Source: Anaerolineaceae bacterium (GTDB lineage: Bacteria > Chloroflexota > Anaerolineae > 4572-78). Taken from it: a DNA stretch of 28,538 nt. Shown here one piece after another: positions 8,470-16,020 of this stretch (its first letter is position 1; each line of letters starts with the position of its first letter). The translations under genes were made by a program, and so were the position numbers. Below the pieces are notes generated by a model. That model ran no database searches. It had not been told where the DNA came from and worked only from the letters and a program-made list of their open reading frames with translations. Location: contig JANTHQ010000001.1 of the NCBI GenBank assembly GCA_024762375.1, positions 1 to 28,538 on the forward strand, read 5' to 3'.

Positions 8470-9057
8470 ATGGAACAAGCTGTTTTTAATGTTTTGAGTG
8501 AACTTGAAATGCGCGATGAGCGCGAACGAATGCAAAACGTGCCCGTTGGCGAGCGCATCCTCGCGCTGAATCCCGATGCCGCGAAACTGCTGTACATCAC
8601 CGCGCTGAGCGCCAACGCCAAAAATATTGTCGAGGTGGGCACCAACCGCGGCTACTCTACAATTTGGCTGGCTCTGGTCGCCCGTAAAACCGGCGGGAAA
8701 GTAACCACCTGCGAAATTGACCCCGCCAAAGCCACCGAAGCACAATCATACTTCGAGAAAGCGGGGCTGTCAGACTATATCGAAGTGCTGGTCGGCGATG
8801 CCCGCGAAACACTGCGAAAATTCGACACACCGGTGGATTTGCTCTTCATCGATGCCGTCAAAGGGCAATACGAAACCTATTTCGATGTGATGTACAAACA
8901 GCTGCGCGTCGGCAGTTTGGTTATCGCCGATAATGCCGTGTCGCACGGCGATGCGCTGCTGGATTACATTATGTACGTGCAGAACCATCCAAATTTGGAG
9001 AGCGTCACCGTGCCAATCGGCAGCGGACTGGAAATCACCATCAAAGCCCGCGAGTAG
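8470..9057 (+). CDS. SAM-dependent O-methyltransferase, class I (CCoAOMT/family 3-like)
   Basis: A 195-residue Rossmann-fold methyltransferase, slightly shorter than the usual 210-230. Motif I is IVEVGTNRGYSTIWLA (about residues 53-68), where the Gly-rich loop binds SAM. The acidic strand-2 residue is in TCEIDP, motif GDARETL lines the adenine, and VDLLFIDAVKGQY plus LVIADNAVSHG are the DAxK and DN motifs that in CCoAOMT-type enzymes hold the divalent metal for catechol-like substrates. The natural substrate cannot be read from sequence. Three bases separate its stop from the next ATG, so the pair is probably cotranscribed and coupled. Confidence 0.86.
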   Translation: MEQAVFNVLSELEMRDERERMQNVPVGERILALNPDAAKLLYITALSANAKNIVEVGTNRGYSTIWLALVARKTGGKVTTCEIDPAKATEAQSYFEKAGLSDYIEVLVGDARETLRKFDTPVDLLFIDAVKGQYETYFDVMYKQLRVGSLVIADNAVSHGDALLDYIMYVQNHPNLESVTVPIGSGLEITIKARE

Positions 9058-9060
9058 CGG

Positions 9061-9972
9061 ATGGCTGTCGACCGAATTTTGGCGGTTTTTTTGGATGGCG
9101 TCGGGCTGGGCGATGATGACCCTGCCCGCAACCCGTTTGCCGCGCCCGATAGCACCCCATTTCTGGCGAAACTGCTCGGCGGCGCGCGGCTGCTCCGCGA
9201 TGCGGCAGGCATTTCAACCGACCGCGCCACCCTGACGGGGCTGGATGCCACACTGGGGCTGGGCGGCCTGCCGCAATCGGGTACGGGACAAACCGCGATT
9301 CTGACCGGCACAAACGCGGCGGCGCACATCGGCGGGCACGATGGCCCCTACCCCAACACCGCGCTGAAATCGCTGCTCGCCACCGAAAGCGTTTTTCAAA
9401 AATTGCAAGCCACCGGCAGACCGGTAGCATTTGCCAATGCCTATCCCGACCGATTTTTGAAGCGGCTGGGGCGCGGGACAGGACGGTTGAGCGCCAATGC
9501 CCGTGCTGCGTTGTCGGCAGGGCTGATGCTTCGCGGCTGGGATAATCTGCGACGCGGCGAAGCGGTTTCCGCACTGCTGACGAATCGCTATTGGCGTGAA
9601 TGGGGGTATGATGCGCCGTTGCTGAGCGGCGCGGAAGCCGGCGCACAGCTGGCGCAACTGAGCCAAAATTTTTCGTTGACGTTTTTTGAGATGTGGTACA
9701 CCGATGTGGTGGGGCACAAACAGAAGGCCGCGGATGCCGCGGCCCTGCTATCGTTGCTGGATGATTTTTTCGCGGGAATTGTCGGGGCGGTAGATTTGGC
9801 CCGCACGCTGGTGCTGGTTTTCAGCGACCATGGCAACATGGAAGACCTGTCCACCCGGAAGCACACTCGTGCGCCCGCGCTCTGCCTCGCCATCGGCGCG
9901 GCACACAGCGAAATTTCGGCGCTGGATTCGCTAACCGATATCGCGCCGTTTATGCTATCTCAGTTGGCATAG
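9061..9972 (+). CDS. Alkaline-phosphatase-superfamily metalloenzyme (phosphoglycerate/phosphopentomutase-like)
   Basis: A 303-residue member of the metalloenzyme clan that includes cofactor-independent phosphoglycerate mutase and phosphopentomutase. Metal-site motifs are FLDGVGLGDDD (about residues 10-20), SGTGQTAILTG (about 76-86, with the candidate phosphoryl-accepting Ser/Thr), EMWYTDVVGHKQ (about 210-221), VFSDHGNMED (about 252-261) and HTRAPAL (about 267-273). It is much shorter than true iPGM (about 510) and lacks an obvious inserted transferase domain, so a small phosphohydrolase or phosphomutase is likelier. It starts 3 bases after the methyltransferase. No terminator is visible before the convergent manA, whose stop is 1 base away. 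Confidence 0.8.
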   Translation: MAVDRILAVFLDGVGLGDDDPARNPFAAPDSTPFLAKLLGGARLLRDAAGISTDRATLTGLDATLGLGGLPQSGTGQTAILTGTNAAAHIGGHDGPYPNTALKSLLATESVFQKLQATGRPVAFANAYPDRFLKRLGRGTGRLSANARAALSAGLMLRGWDNLRRGEAVSALLTNRYWREWGYDAPLLSGAEAGAQLAQLSQNFSLTFFEMWYTDVVGHKQKAADAAALLSLLDDFFAGIVGAVDLARTLVLVFSDHGNMEDLSTRKHTRAPALCLAIGAAHSEISALDSLTDIAPFMLSQLA

Positions 9973-9973
9973 T

Positions 9974-10972
9974 TTACGGCAAATATGCCCGCAGCATGGT
10001 GGATTTTTCTTTCGCGGTGATGGAAAATTCGCCTTGCGCAGCGGGAACCAAACAAAAGCGGATGGTCGGCAGTAAAACCGAATCGCCATCCGTCGCAGAC
10101 AATTCGCACGTGCCGGAAACTGTGCCCCAAATTTCCATCGTGGAACCGTCTGTTTCGCCGCGATAAACCGCACCTGCGGCCAGCGAAACTTTTTCCACCA
10201 CGAAATAGTCACAACGGCTGATTTCGGCGCGGGTGATGCCGTCGGCCTGCGCCACCAGTTTTGGGGTGACAGCAGCCGGTTCCACCTGATTGAAATTGAT
10301 GACCTCCAGCGCCTGCCGCACGTGCAGGGGGCGCGGCTTCCCATCCGCACCGAGCCGCCCCCAATCATACACTCGATACGTGACATCTGAATTTTGCTGG
10401 ATTTCTGCCACAACTGTGCCTTTCAGCAGCGCATGCACCGACCCGGCTTCCACAAAAATGGCATCTCCTGCTTTGACGGGCAAATAGTGCAGTTGCGTTT
10501 CCAGCGTGTTATTTTCAATCGCCCGCCGGAAACTGTCGGGGGTCACACCTTTTTTCACCCCGAAAATAACTTGCGCCCCCGGTTCAGCGTGCAACACGTA
10601 CCACATTTCGGTTTTGCCGAGTTCGCCGTTTTCGTGCGCCAGCGCATATTCATCGCGCGGATGCACCTGCACCGACAAATTACGGTTCGCGTCGAGCAGT
10701 TTTACCAGCAGGGGAAATTTATGGCGTTTCAGCGCCCATTGCGCCCGTGTGCCAACCAGTTTTTCGCCCAGTGCCAGCAAAACCTGCGGCAGCGATTGTC
10801 CCGCCCACACACCGCGTTCAACCACGGTGGCTGCGGTGGGATGCCCGGAAATTTCCCAACTTTCGGCAATGTTGCCCGGTGGCAGTTCACGGTGGTACAG
10901 TTTTTCGAGATTTCGCCCGCCCCAAATGTAATCTCGCAGTTGGGGGGTAAAGGTTAGGGGGTAGATGTTCAT
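9974..10972 (-). CDS. manA: Mannose-6-phosphate isomerase, class I (low-molecular-weight type)
   Basis: Interconverts fructose-6-phosphate and mannose-6-phosphate in the cytoplasm, feeding GDP-mannose and surface polysaccharide synthesis. The 332-residue cupin protein shows all zinc-site motifs: VQVHPRDEYA (Gln102, His104), GKTEMWYVL (Glu122) and AGSVHALL (His180). EIQQNSDVTYRVYDWGR (about residues 190-206) is the catalytic-arginine signature. An upstream in-frame TTG (10987) is possible but would translate a heptamer repeat as MELET. ATG 10972, where homology begins, is preferred although repeats abut it and no Shine-Dalgarno is visible. Confidence 0.93.
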   Translation of the reverse strand: MNIYPLTFTPQLRDYIWGGRNLEKLYHRELPPGNIAESWEISGHPTAATVVERGVWAGQSLPQVLLALGEKLVGTRAQWALKRHKFPLLVKLLDANRNLSVQVHPRDEYALAHENGELGKTEMWYVLHAEPGAQVIFGVKKGVTPDSFRRAIENNTLETQLHYLPVKAGDAIFVEAGSVHALLKGTVVAEIQQNSDVTYRVYDWGRLGADGKPRPLHVRQALEVINFNQVEPAAVTPKLVAQADGITRAEISRCDYFVVEKVSLAAGAVYRGETDGSTMEIWGTVSGTCELSATDGDSVLLPTIRFCLVPAAQGEFSITAKEKSTMLRAYLP

Positions 10973-11060
10973 GGTTTCAAGTTCCAAGTTTCAGGTTTCA
11001 AGTCAAAAATCGCACTTTCACGTGTCATAAATAACCAATCGCCAATAACCCATCGGCAAA
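10973..11060. repeat. Degenerate heptamer-repeat (STRR-like) intergenic DNA
   Basis: Between manA and the TPR gene the DNA is built from imperfect 7-base units. Examples are TTTCAAG/TTCCAAG/TTTCAGG/TTTCAAG at 10976-11003, then CCAATCG/CCAATAA/CCCATCG and CAAATGA/CAAATAA units around 11034-11070. The same unit types recur elsewhere in this window. Function unknown. The repeats come right up to the manA start codon. Confidence 0.65.
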
Positions 11061-11088
11061 TGACAAATAATATCCATCGTGCTATAAT
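11060..11088 (+). promoter_or_regulatory. Promoter of the first TPR gene
   Basis: ATGACA (11060-11065), a 17-bp spacer and TATAAT (11083-11088) preceded by GC. The -35 is formed by the edge of the heptamer-repeat tract. Confidence 0.6.
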
Positions 11089-11121
11089 TTAGCCCATTGA
11101 TTTGAATGAGGCAATTTGCCC

Positions 11122-12771
11122 ATGTATATTCGGCAAGAAAAAAAGAAGAAAAAAACTTCGGCAGTGCGGGTTTTTATTTTAACCGTGCTGATTTTGTTGG
11201 GGTTGTGGTTCATCCGTGTGCAGCCTGATTGGGCACGGCCGTTTGTGCCATCGCCCACCCCGACGCTCCCCGCGCAATATTTTGTAACCGAAGGTGACAT
11301 TCAATTCGCCGACGGCAAACTCCACGAAGCCATTAAAAGTTACGAGCAAGCCATTGCGATGGAGCCGGAGAATGATGTGCCGTACATTCGGCAATCGAAA
11401 TTACTGGTTTTCACCGGCGATACCGCGAAAGCAGTTTTGCGAGCCGAAGAAGCGGTGCTGCTGAACCCCAACAGCGCGACCAATCTGGCGGAGTATTGTG
11501 AGGCGCTCGATTGGGAGGGCGATTATGGCCGCGCCTTCGATGCGTGCGAGTGTGCCATCGAACTCGACCCGAATAATGCGCTGGGGTACGCCTACCTTTC
11601 GGAGGTTTATGCCGACCAAGCCGATTGGGTTCCGGCCCGAAAGACCGCGGAAAAAGCACTGGAAGCCGATTTTCAAAGCCCGGAAGCCCATCACAATATG
11701 GGGTATGCTCTGGAAGTGCAGGGGCGATATCGGGAGGCGGTAGAATTTTACGAGAACGCCATCAAACTGCGCCCCAAACTGGCACCGTATTATATGGCTG
11801 CCGGCCGAAATTATTATTGGCTGGGACAATTTGAAAATGCCGCTGATCGTTTTGAAGAAGCAATAAAGTTGATGCCCACCAGCCCGTCCGGATACGACCA
11901 GTTGGCGTGGACGTTTCATGCCAACGGGCAAGATACCCGCGCCATCGACGCGCTGGAGCAGGCCATCAGCGTGGATGCAAATTATGCCCGGGCGTGGGGT
12001 CGTTTGGGGACGATATACTATTTGCGTCAGAATTATGAAGAGGCGTTGAAGATACTGCCGACAGCCATCACACTGGCAGAAAATCAAACCCTGCAGAAAG
12101 CGCGCCGCATCGAAATTTTGATGCCGGTGGAAACGCCATCCGGTACCGAAAATGTCCCGGTGGTGCGCGGACGTTTTGACCATGGGAACGATGCCGGTAG
12201 CGGCTCGCTCGTCGCAACGCTGACGCCGGTGCAGTGGGCACAAACCGCACCGCCGGTCGAAGCCACCGGCTCGTGCGGCGAGCTGATTGCGCGCAATATT
12301 TCAGAGCAGGTGCATTTGACCAGCCCGACGCAGGATGTCAGTTTCAGCGAACCTTTTTCCAACACCACCGGCACGGCGACCCTCAGCCTTTCTACCGGCG
12401 ATTTGACCATCACCATGGATAATCTGCCCCGCCCGCAGGCTGTTCCATACAGTGTTCAAATCGTTTTTCGCCCGGAAAAGACTGAAGGCGTCGGCTTCAT
12501 TCAACCAAATGGCAACGGGCACGCCGAAGAAACATATCACATCACCACCAAAACGACCGCGCCGGTTGAATATTATTACGAATTGGGGCTCTCGTATGCC
12601 TACCTGCGCCCACCTCAGTGCGAGCAAGCCGTCCCGTGGCTGCTAAAAGCGCTGGAAAAAGATTCGGCATATTACAACCCTGCTTGGGCCGGATTGAAAA
12701 TTTGCCCCAGCGACCAATCGCCGCCAACACCATTGCCCACGTTTACCCCAACGCCGACCGCTGAACCATAA
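11122..12771 (+). CDS. Membrane-anchored TPR-repeat protein
   Basis: About 549 residues. A Lys-rich N-terminus (QEKKKKK) and one hydrophobic helix (VRVFILTVLILLGLWFI, about residues 16-32) anchor it in the membrane with the bulk outside. A Pro/Thr linker follows, then eight consecutive 34-residue tetratricopeptide repeats (about residues 50-320). After a beta-rich, Thr/Ser-rich domain there is a ninth TPR-like unit (YYYELGLSYAYL...) and a PTPTP tail. TPRs are protein-binding scaffolds, so no enzymatic role is indicated. ATG 11122 has GAGG 10 bases upstream; an alternative TTG at 11116 would have only 4. The next gene has the same design and may work with it. Confidence 0.82.
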   Translation: MYIRQEKKKKKTSAVRVFILTVLILLGLWFIRVQPDWARPFVPSPTPTLPAQYFVTEGDIQFADGKLHEAIKSYEQAIAMEPENDVPYIRQSKLLVFTGDTAKAVLRAEEAVLLNPNSATNLAEYCEALDWEGDYGRAFDACECAIELDPNNALGYAYLSEVYADQADWVPARKTAEKALEADFQSPEAHHNMGYALEVQGRYREAVEFYENAIKLRPKLAPYYMAAGRNYYWLGQFENAADRFEEAIKLMPTSPSGYDQLAWTFHANGQDTRAIDALEQAISVDANYARAWGRLGTIYYLRQNYEEALKILPTAITLAENQTLQKARRIEILMPVETPSGTENVPVVRGRFDHGNDAGSGSLVATLTPVQWAQTAPPVEATGSCGELIARNISEQVHLTSPTQDVSFSEPFSNTTGTATLSLSTGDLTITMDNLPRPQAVPYSVQIVFRPEKTEGVGFIQPNGNGHAEETYHITTKTTAPVEYYYELGLSYAYLRPPQCEQAVPWLLKALEKDSAYYNPAWAGLKICPSDQSPPTPLPTFTPTPTAEP

Positions 12772-12772
12772 T

Positions 12773-12800
12773 TTTACATTCAGCGTGATTGTGCTATCAT
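12773..12800 (+). promoter_or_regulatory. Candidate promoter of the zinc-ribbon TPR gene
   Basis: TTTACA (12773-12778), a 16-bp spacer and TATCAT (12795-12800) preceded by GC. This is the same layout as the metG leader promoter. It lies in the 60-base gap between the two TPR genes. Confidence 0.5.
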
Positions 12801-12831
12801 CCAGCAAAACTGCGCGAGACTCGGCATTATC

Positions 12832-14742
12832 ATGACTGACCAAACAACCTTCATCTGTGAAAACTGCGGAACCGAATTCTCCGCCGCTTTAGCTGCTTGC
12901 CCCACCTGTGGTGAAGCCAACCCCAATTTTATTGAAATACCTGACGATGACGATGCCCTCGATGCATTGCTGACCGAAACACTTGCCCACCGCCCATGGT
13001 GGCGCAGCCGGTTGGGCTGCACAACGATGTTTTTAGTTTTTTTGCTCATCATCGGCGGGGTAGTGCTGGGCGTGTATGACGGGCTGAAAGAACGCACAAC
13101 CGTGCGCGCTCAGCAAGTTACACAGTTGTACCAACAAGCCGAGGCATACGCCAACAACCAACAGACGGAACTCGCCATTGCCGAATTGAACCAATTGTTG
13201 ACCCTTGACCCCGGCCACCCGCAGGCTCGCGAATTGCTCGCCCGGCTGCAAGCCGAACCGACAGCCACCGCCCCGCCCGTTTCTACCGAGCGGCAAAACG
13301 TCGCCGCTGATTTGTTCGAGCAGGCGAAGGCACTCACGCTGCAAGGGGATTGGCAGCAAGCCATTGAAACCCTGCAACAAGTCCGCGACATCAACCCCAC
13401 ATTCATGCCCGGCGAAGTTTCGGCGGCGCTGTACAATGCCAATTTTGAACTGGGTTTGCGTTTGGAAACTGAGGGTGATTTGCAGGGCGCACTGCACGCA
13501 TTCGATGAGGCATTGGTTGAACGTCCCAACGACCCAACCGTCACTGCCGAATGGGAAAAGGTATCGCTGTACCTTTCGCTGGATACCGCCGACCCCACCG
13601 ATTTTGAAAACACGCTGGTCGTGCTGAACCGGCTGTATGCCATCGACCCCAATTTTGCCGATGTCGCCGACCGGCTTTTTGACACCTATCGCAACTATGG
13701 CGACGCGCTCGCAGCGCAAAACGAGTGGTGTCTGGCGCAGGCACGATATGAATCGGCGCTGGAACTGCGCACCGATGCCAATTTGGAGACGCTCGCCAAA
13801 GATGCCGCATTCCGCTGCAAAAATAGCGAACGCGCCAAACAAGCCACGGTTGCCCCCACACCGAGTGTCGCCGCGACGGCCGCCGGTACAGCCGCTGCCA
13901 CTGCCACAACCGTCATCAGCGGCACAGCCCCCGTTTCGGCAGGCAACGGCACACTCTACTTCTCACGGTTCAATACCGCCGACAACCTGTGGGAAATCAT
14001 CGCCCACAATTTGAGCACCGGTAGCGAAAAAGTGATACTGCCCAACGGCACACAACCGGCAGTCAACGGCAACATCCTGCTGTATCACAGTTTAGACCCC
14101 GCCAGCGAAGGGTTACACAGTTTCAACCTGTCCACCGGCGCCGATGTACGCGTGACGAAATTTACTGAAGACGTTTTGCCGCGCTGGGGAGGCGATCCGT
14201 TGGAATTCGTTTTCGCCTCACGGCGCTCCGGCGACCGCCGCTGGCGCGTTTACACCACATTCGCCGATGGAAAAAGCAACGCGCAGGAACGAATTAAAGG
14301 ACGCACACCCGCACTTTCCCCTGCTCACGATGCCATCATCTATCAAGGTACAGACCCGCAGGGAAACCAACCAGGCTTGTACCAAATCCCATTTGGCGGC
14401 GGCACTGCCGTCAGGCTCACCACCGATGGCAGCGACCGCAGCCCGGCTGTATCCGGCACGGGGAACATCGCTTTTATGACGACTCGAAACGGGACTTGGG
14501 ACATTTTTTTGTGGGACGCAGCCTCTGAAACAGTGACGCCGCTGGTTGCCACCCCCGCCAACGAAGGGTTGCCGGTATGGTCTCCGGACGGCACACAGCT
14601 GGCATTTGTCTCCGATGCCGGCGGCAGTTGGAACGTTTACACCCTCGACACCACCGCCGACAGCGCATCGCCGCAGAAGATTACCGGTTGGGGAACCCAA
14701 CACCCGGACTGGCTGATGCAACAAATCAGTTGGGCACGATAA
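12832..14742 (+). CDS. Zinc-ribbon, TPR and TolB-like beta-propeller membrane protein
   Basis: A 636-residue multidomain protein. Cys9, Cys12, Cys23 and Cys26 (CENCG and CPTCG) form an N-terminal zinc ribbon on the cytoplasmic side. An acidic linker and a single transmembrane helix (about residues 62-82) follow. Outside are TPR-like helical repeats (about 90-335), a Thr/Ala/Pro-rich linker (about 340-360) and a WD40/TolB-type propeller. Propeller blades are recognisable from repeated YFSR...WEI, FVFASRRSGDRRWRVY, IAFMTTRNGTWDIFLWD and PVWSPDGTQLAFVSDAG units (about 365-630). The design suggests a sensor or scaffold linking an extracellular beta-propeller to the cytoplasm; the ligand is unknown. 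No convincing Shine-Dalgarno precedes the ATG. Confidence 0.82.
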   Translation: MTDQTTFICENCGTEFSAALAACPTCGEANPNFIEIPDDDDALDALLTETLAHRPWWRSRLGCTTMFLVFLLIIGGVVLGVYDGLKERTTVRAQQVTQLYQQAEAYANNQQTELAIAELNQLLTLDPGHPQARELLARLQAEPTATAPPVSTERQNVAADLFEQAKALTLQGDWQQAIETLQQVRDINPTFMPGEVSAALYNANFELGLRLETEGDLQGALHAFDEALVERPNDPTVTAEWEKVSLYLSLDTADPTDFENTLVVLNRLYAIDPNFADVADRLFDTYRNYGDALAAQNEWCLAQARYESALELRTDANLETLAKDAAFRCKNSERAKQATVAPTPSVAATAAGTAAATATTVISGTAPVSAGNGTLYFSRFNTADNLWEIIAHNLSTGSEKVILPNGTQPAVNGNILLYHSLDPASEGLHSFNLSTGADVRVTKFTEDVLPRWGGDPLEFVFASRRSGDRRWRVYTTFADGKSNAQERIKGRTPALSPAHDAIIYQGTDPQGNQPGLYQIPFGGGTAVRLTTDGSDRSPAVSGTGNIAFMTTRNGTWDIFLWDAASETVTPLVATPANEGLPVWSPDGTQLAFVSDAGGSWNVYTLDTTADSASPQKITGWGTQHPDWLMQQISWAR

Positions 14743-14768
14743 AACACCAATTTTGCCCGGGTCGGATT

Positions 14769-14796
14769 TTGAAAAATGGGTTGAATGCGCTATAAT
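14769..14796 (+). promoter_or_regulatory. Promoter of the tRNA cluster
   Basis: TTGAAA (14769-14774), a 16-bp spacer and TATAAT (14791-14796) preceded by GC. The first tRNA begins 13 bases after the -10, typical for stable RNA genes. Confidence 0.75.
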
Positions 14797-14809
14797 TTGC
14801 CCTGCATTG

Positions 14810-14887
14810 CGGGGTGTAGCTCAGCCCGGTTAGAGCGCTGCGTTTGGGACGCAGAGGTCGTTGGTTCGAATCCAATCACCCCGACCA
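14810..14887 (+). tRNA. tRNA-Pro (anticodon TGG), CCA encoded
   Basis: Full cloverleaf: acceptor CGGGGTG pairs with CACCCCG, D-arm GCTC/GAGC, anticodon stem CTGCG/CGCAG with loop TTTGGGA, T-arm GTTGG-TTCGAAT-CCAAT, discriminator A (14884). The 3' CCA (14885-14887) is encoded in the DNA, unlike in the next two tRNAs. Confidence 0.95.
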
Positions 14888-14894
14888 GCACCGC

Positions 14895-14965
14895 GCGGGC
14901 GTAGTTCAATGGTAGAACATCAGCCTTCCAAGCTGAATATACGGGTTCGATCCCCGTCGCCCGCT
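14895..14965 (+). tRNA. tRNA-Gly (anticodon TCC)
   Basis: A 71-base cloverleaf: acceptor GCGGGCG/CGCCCGC, D-arm GTTC/GAAC, anticodon stem TCAGC/GCTGA with loop CTTCCAA, T-arm ACGGG-TTCGATC-CCCGT, discriminator T. The DNA continues CTA, so the CCA end must be added after transcription. It is 7 bases after tRNA-Pro. Confidence 0.95.
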
Positions 14966-14979
14966 CTACATTCCCCATT

Positions 14980-15052
14980 GGGCCCTTAGCTCAGCGGTTA
15001 GAGCAACCGGCTCATAACCGGTTGGTCGCTGGTTCGAATCCAGCAGGGCCCA
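14980..15052 (+). tRNA. tRNA with CAT anticodon, probably tRNA-Ile2 (lysidine type), alternatively elongator Met
   Basis: A 73-base cloverleaf: acceptor GGGCCCT/AGGGCCC, D-arm GCTC/GAGC, anticodon stem ACCGG/CCGGT with loop CTCATAA, T-arm GCTGG-TTCGAAT-CCAGC, discriminator A. The TTAGCTCAG start and the TTGGTCGCTGGTTC variable/T region resemble bacterial AUA-decoding tRNA-Ile2 (whose C34 is converted to lysidine by TilS). That favours Ile2 over Met, but the call is by resemblance. It is not an initiator, because the first base pair G-C is matched. CCA is not encoded. Confidence 0.88.
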
Positions 15053-15064
15053 CAATATATGATG

Positions 15065-15098
15065 AAAAGCTCTTTGCGCCCGCACTGAGCTTTTTTGT
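15065..15098 (+). terminator. Terminator of the tRNA cluster, possibly bidirectional
   Basis: AAAAGCTC (15065-15072) pairs with GAGCTTTT (15087-15094). An inner TGCG-CC-CGCA helix stacks inside, and six T follow GAGC (15091-15096). On the minus strand the A-tract of the left arm becomes a short U-run, so it may also stop transcripts from the convergent RecA-paralog gene. Confidence 0.8.
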
Positions 15099-15123
15099 TG
15101 CCTTCGTATTTATACCCCAGCCA

Positions 15124-15909
15124 TCAAAAGCGAAAATCATCTTTCAATTGTTCTGCAAGTGGGTCAATAAATGATACCCGCAGCACCGCGCCTTTGCCAC
15201 CGCCGCCAAATGTGTTTTTAACGGTGGTAACATTCCCCCGATAACCCGATACCAACCCCCGCGAACGGATCCAACCTTCCTCTTGAAGCCACAACCGCAA
15301 ATCAACCACTTCCGCCAGCGAAAAACCGGGCGGATAGTTTGTGTGCAACAGCGGGTCGCCATCTTCCAATTGCGAAAGGTACAGAAATGCGCGCTGCGAC
15401 CGCCGCGCGACATGCACCAATCGCTTCAAAACCGATGGCCGGCTGGGCGGGGGAATTTCGCGGAGGGTGAACGGCGAAAACCCGAAATTTACGACCACCA
15501 ACCCCGGTTCTCGTCCGGCACTATTTAAAAGTTGTACCAAATCGAAAAGTGTGTCGGGGGTGTGGTACAGCAATTGCGGGGCAACCAGCCCGCAACGAAC
15601 CAACAATTCCCGGTCAAATGTTTTGGCAATATCAACAATTGCCACAGCCAGTTGTTTGCGCTGAAATTTGGCCGCGATAGCCGCCGCAATGGTCATCGTG
15701 CCGGTCGGATTCGGCCCGACCAATTCGGTCATACCGCCCTGCGGCAAACCGCCAATTTCCAACGCCCGGTCGAGTTTGCTGTACCCCGTGCTGAAGATAT
15801 GCTGTTTTGGCTGCCGGCTCACGCGCCAACGCACTGCCGGACTTTCGCCGGTAAACCATCGCCCCCAAAGCGAGGCAGCAGCACTGTGAAATACCCGTTT
15901 CATCGTCAT
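15124..15909 (-). CDS. SOS-regulated RecA paralog with degenerate Walker A (ImuA-like)
   Basis: A 261-residue protein resembling the core of RecA and ImuA. FSTGYSKLDRALEIGGLPQGGMTELVG matches the RecA strand before the P-loop, and DIAKTFDRELLVRCGL matches the RecA DAE..LD segment. The P-loop itself reads GPNPTGTMT (residues 65-73): the catalytic Lys is Thr and the following Thr is Met, so ATP hydrolysis is unlikely. ImuA proteins, which help the ImuB/DnaE2 mutagenic polymerase, are also degenerate RecA paralogs, but no imuB or dnaE2 is beside it. ATG 15909 is chosen because AGGA lies 8 bases upstream and a LexA-type promoter ends there. The longer open frame to 16119 only translates repeat DNA. 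Confidence 0.75.
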   Translation of the reverse strand: MTMKRVFHSAAASLWGRWFTGESPAVRWRVSRQPKQHIFSTGYSKLDRALEIGGLPQGGMTELVGPNPTGTMTIAAAIAAKFQRKQLAVAIVDIAKTFDRELLVRCGLVAPQLLYHTPDTLFDLVQLLNSAGREPGLVVVNFGFSPFTLREIPPPSRPSVLKRLVHVARRSQRAFLYLSQLEDGDPLLHTNYPPGFSLAEVVDLRLWLQEEGWIRSRGLVSGYRGNVTTVKNTFGGGGKGAVLRVSFIDPLAEQLKDDFRF

Positions 15910-15937
15910 GTGTCCATTCCTGTGTTTGCTTGCAGGT

Positions 15938-15966
15938 ATTTTACAGAACACACGTTCTATTGTCAA
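15938..15966 (-). promoter_or_regulatory. Sigma-70-type promoter of the RecA paralog, LexA-controlled
   Basis: On the minus strand, consensus TTGACA (15966-15961), a 17-bp spacer (15960-15944) and TAAAAT (15943-15938). The predicted start is about 22 bases before the ATG. A LexA-type operator occupies the spacer, where bound repressor would exclude RNA polymerase. Confidence 0.82.
15946..15957. promoter_or_regulatory. LexA/SOS box, GAAC-N4-GTTC
   Basis: GAACACACGTTC, extended by one matching base on each side (AGAAC-N4-GTTCT). It matches the core of the Gram-positive and actinobacterial LexA operator (GAACN4GTTC). Its placement between -35 and -10 of a gene for a RecA-like repair protein makes SOS control likely. 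The organism's own LexA is not in the window. Confidence 0.75.
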
Positions 15967-16020
15967 ATCGATGAAACGTCCGGCCGAAAACGTAACTAAC
16001 CTCAGTTCGGAGTTTCTATC

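Noticed and set aside
9726..9744. Perfect hairpin GGCCGCGG-ATG-CCGCGGCC inside the metalloenzyme gene
   Set aside because: It encodes a plain Ala-rich stretch, has no T-run on either strand, and can be explained by GC-rich Ala codons.
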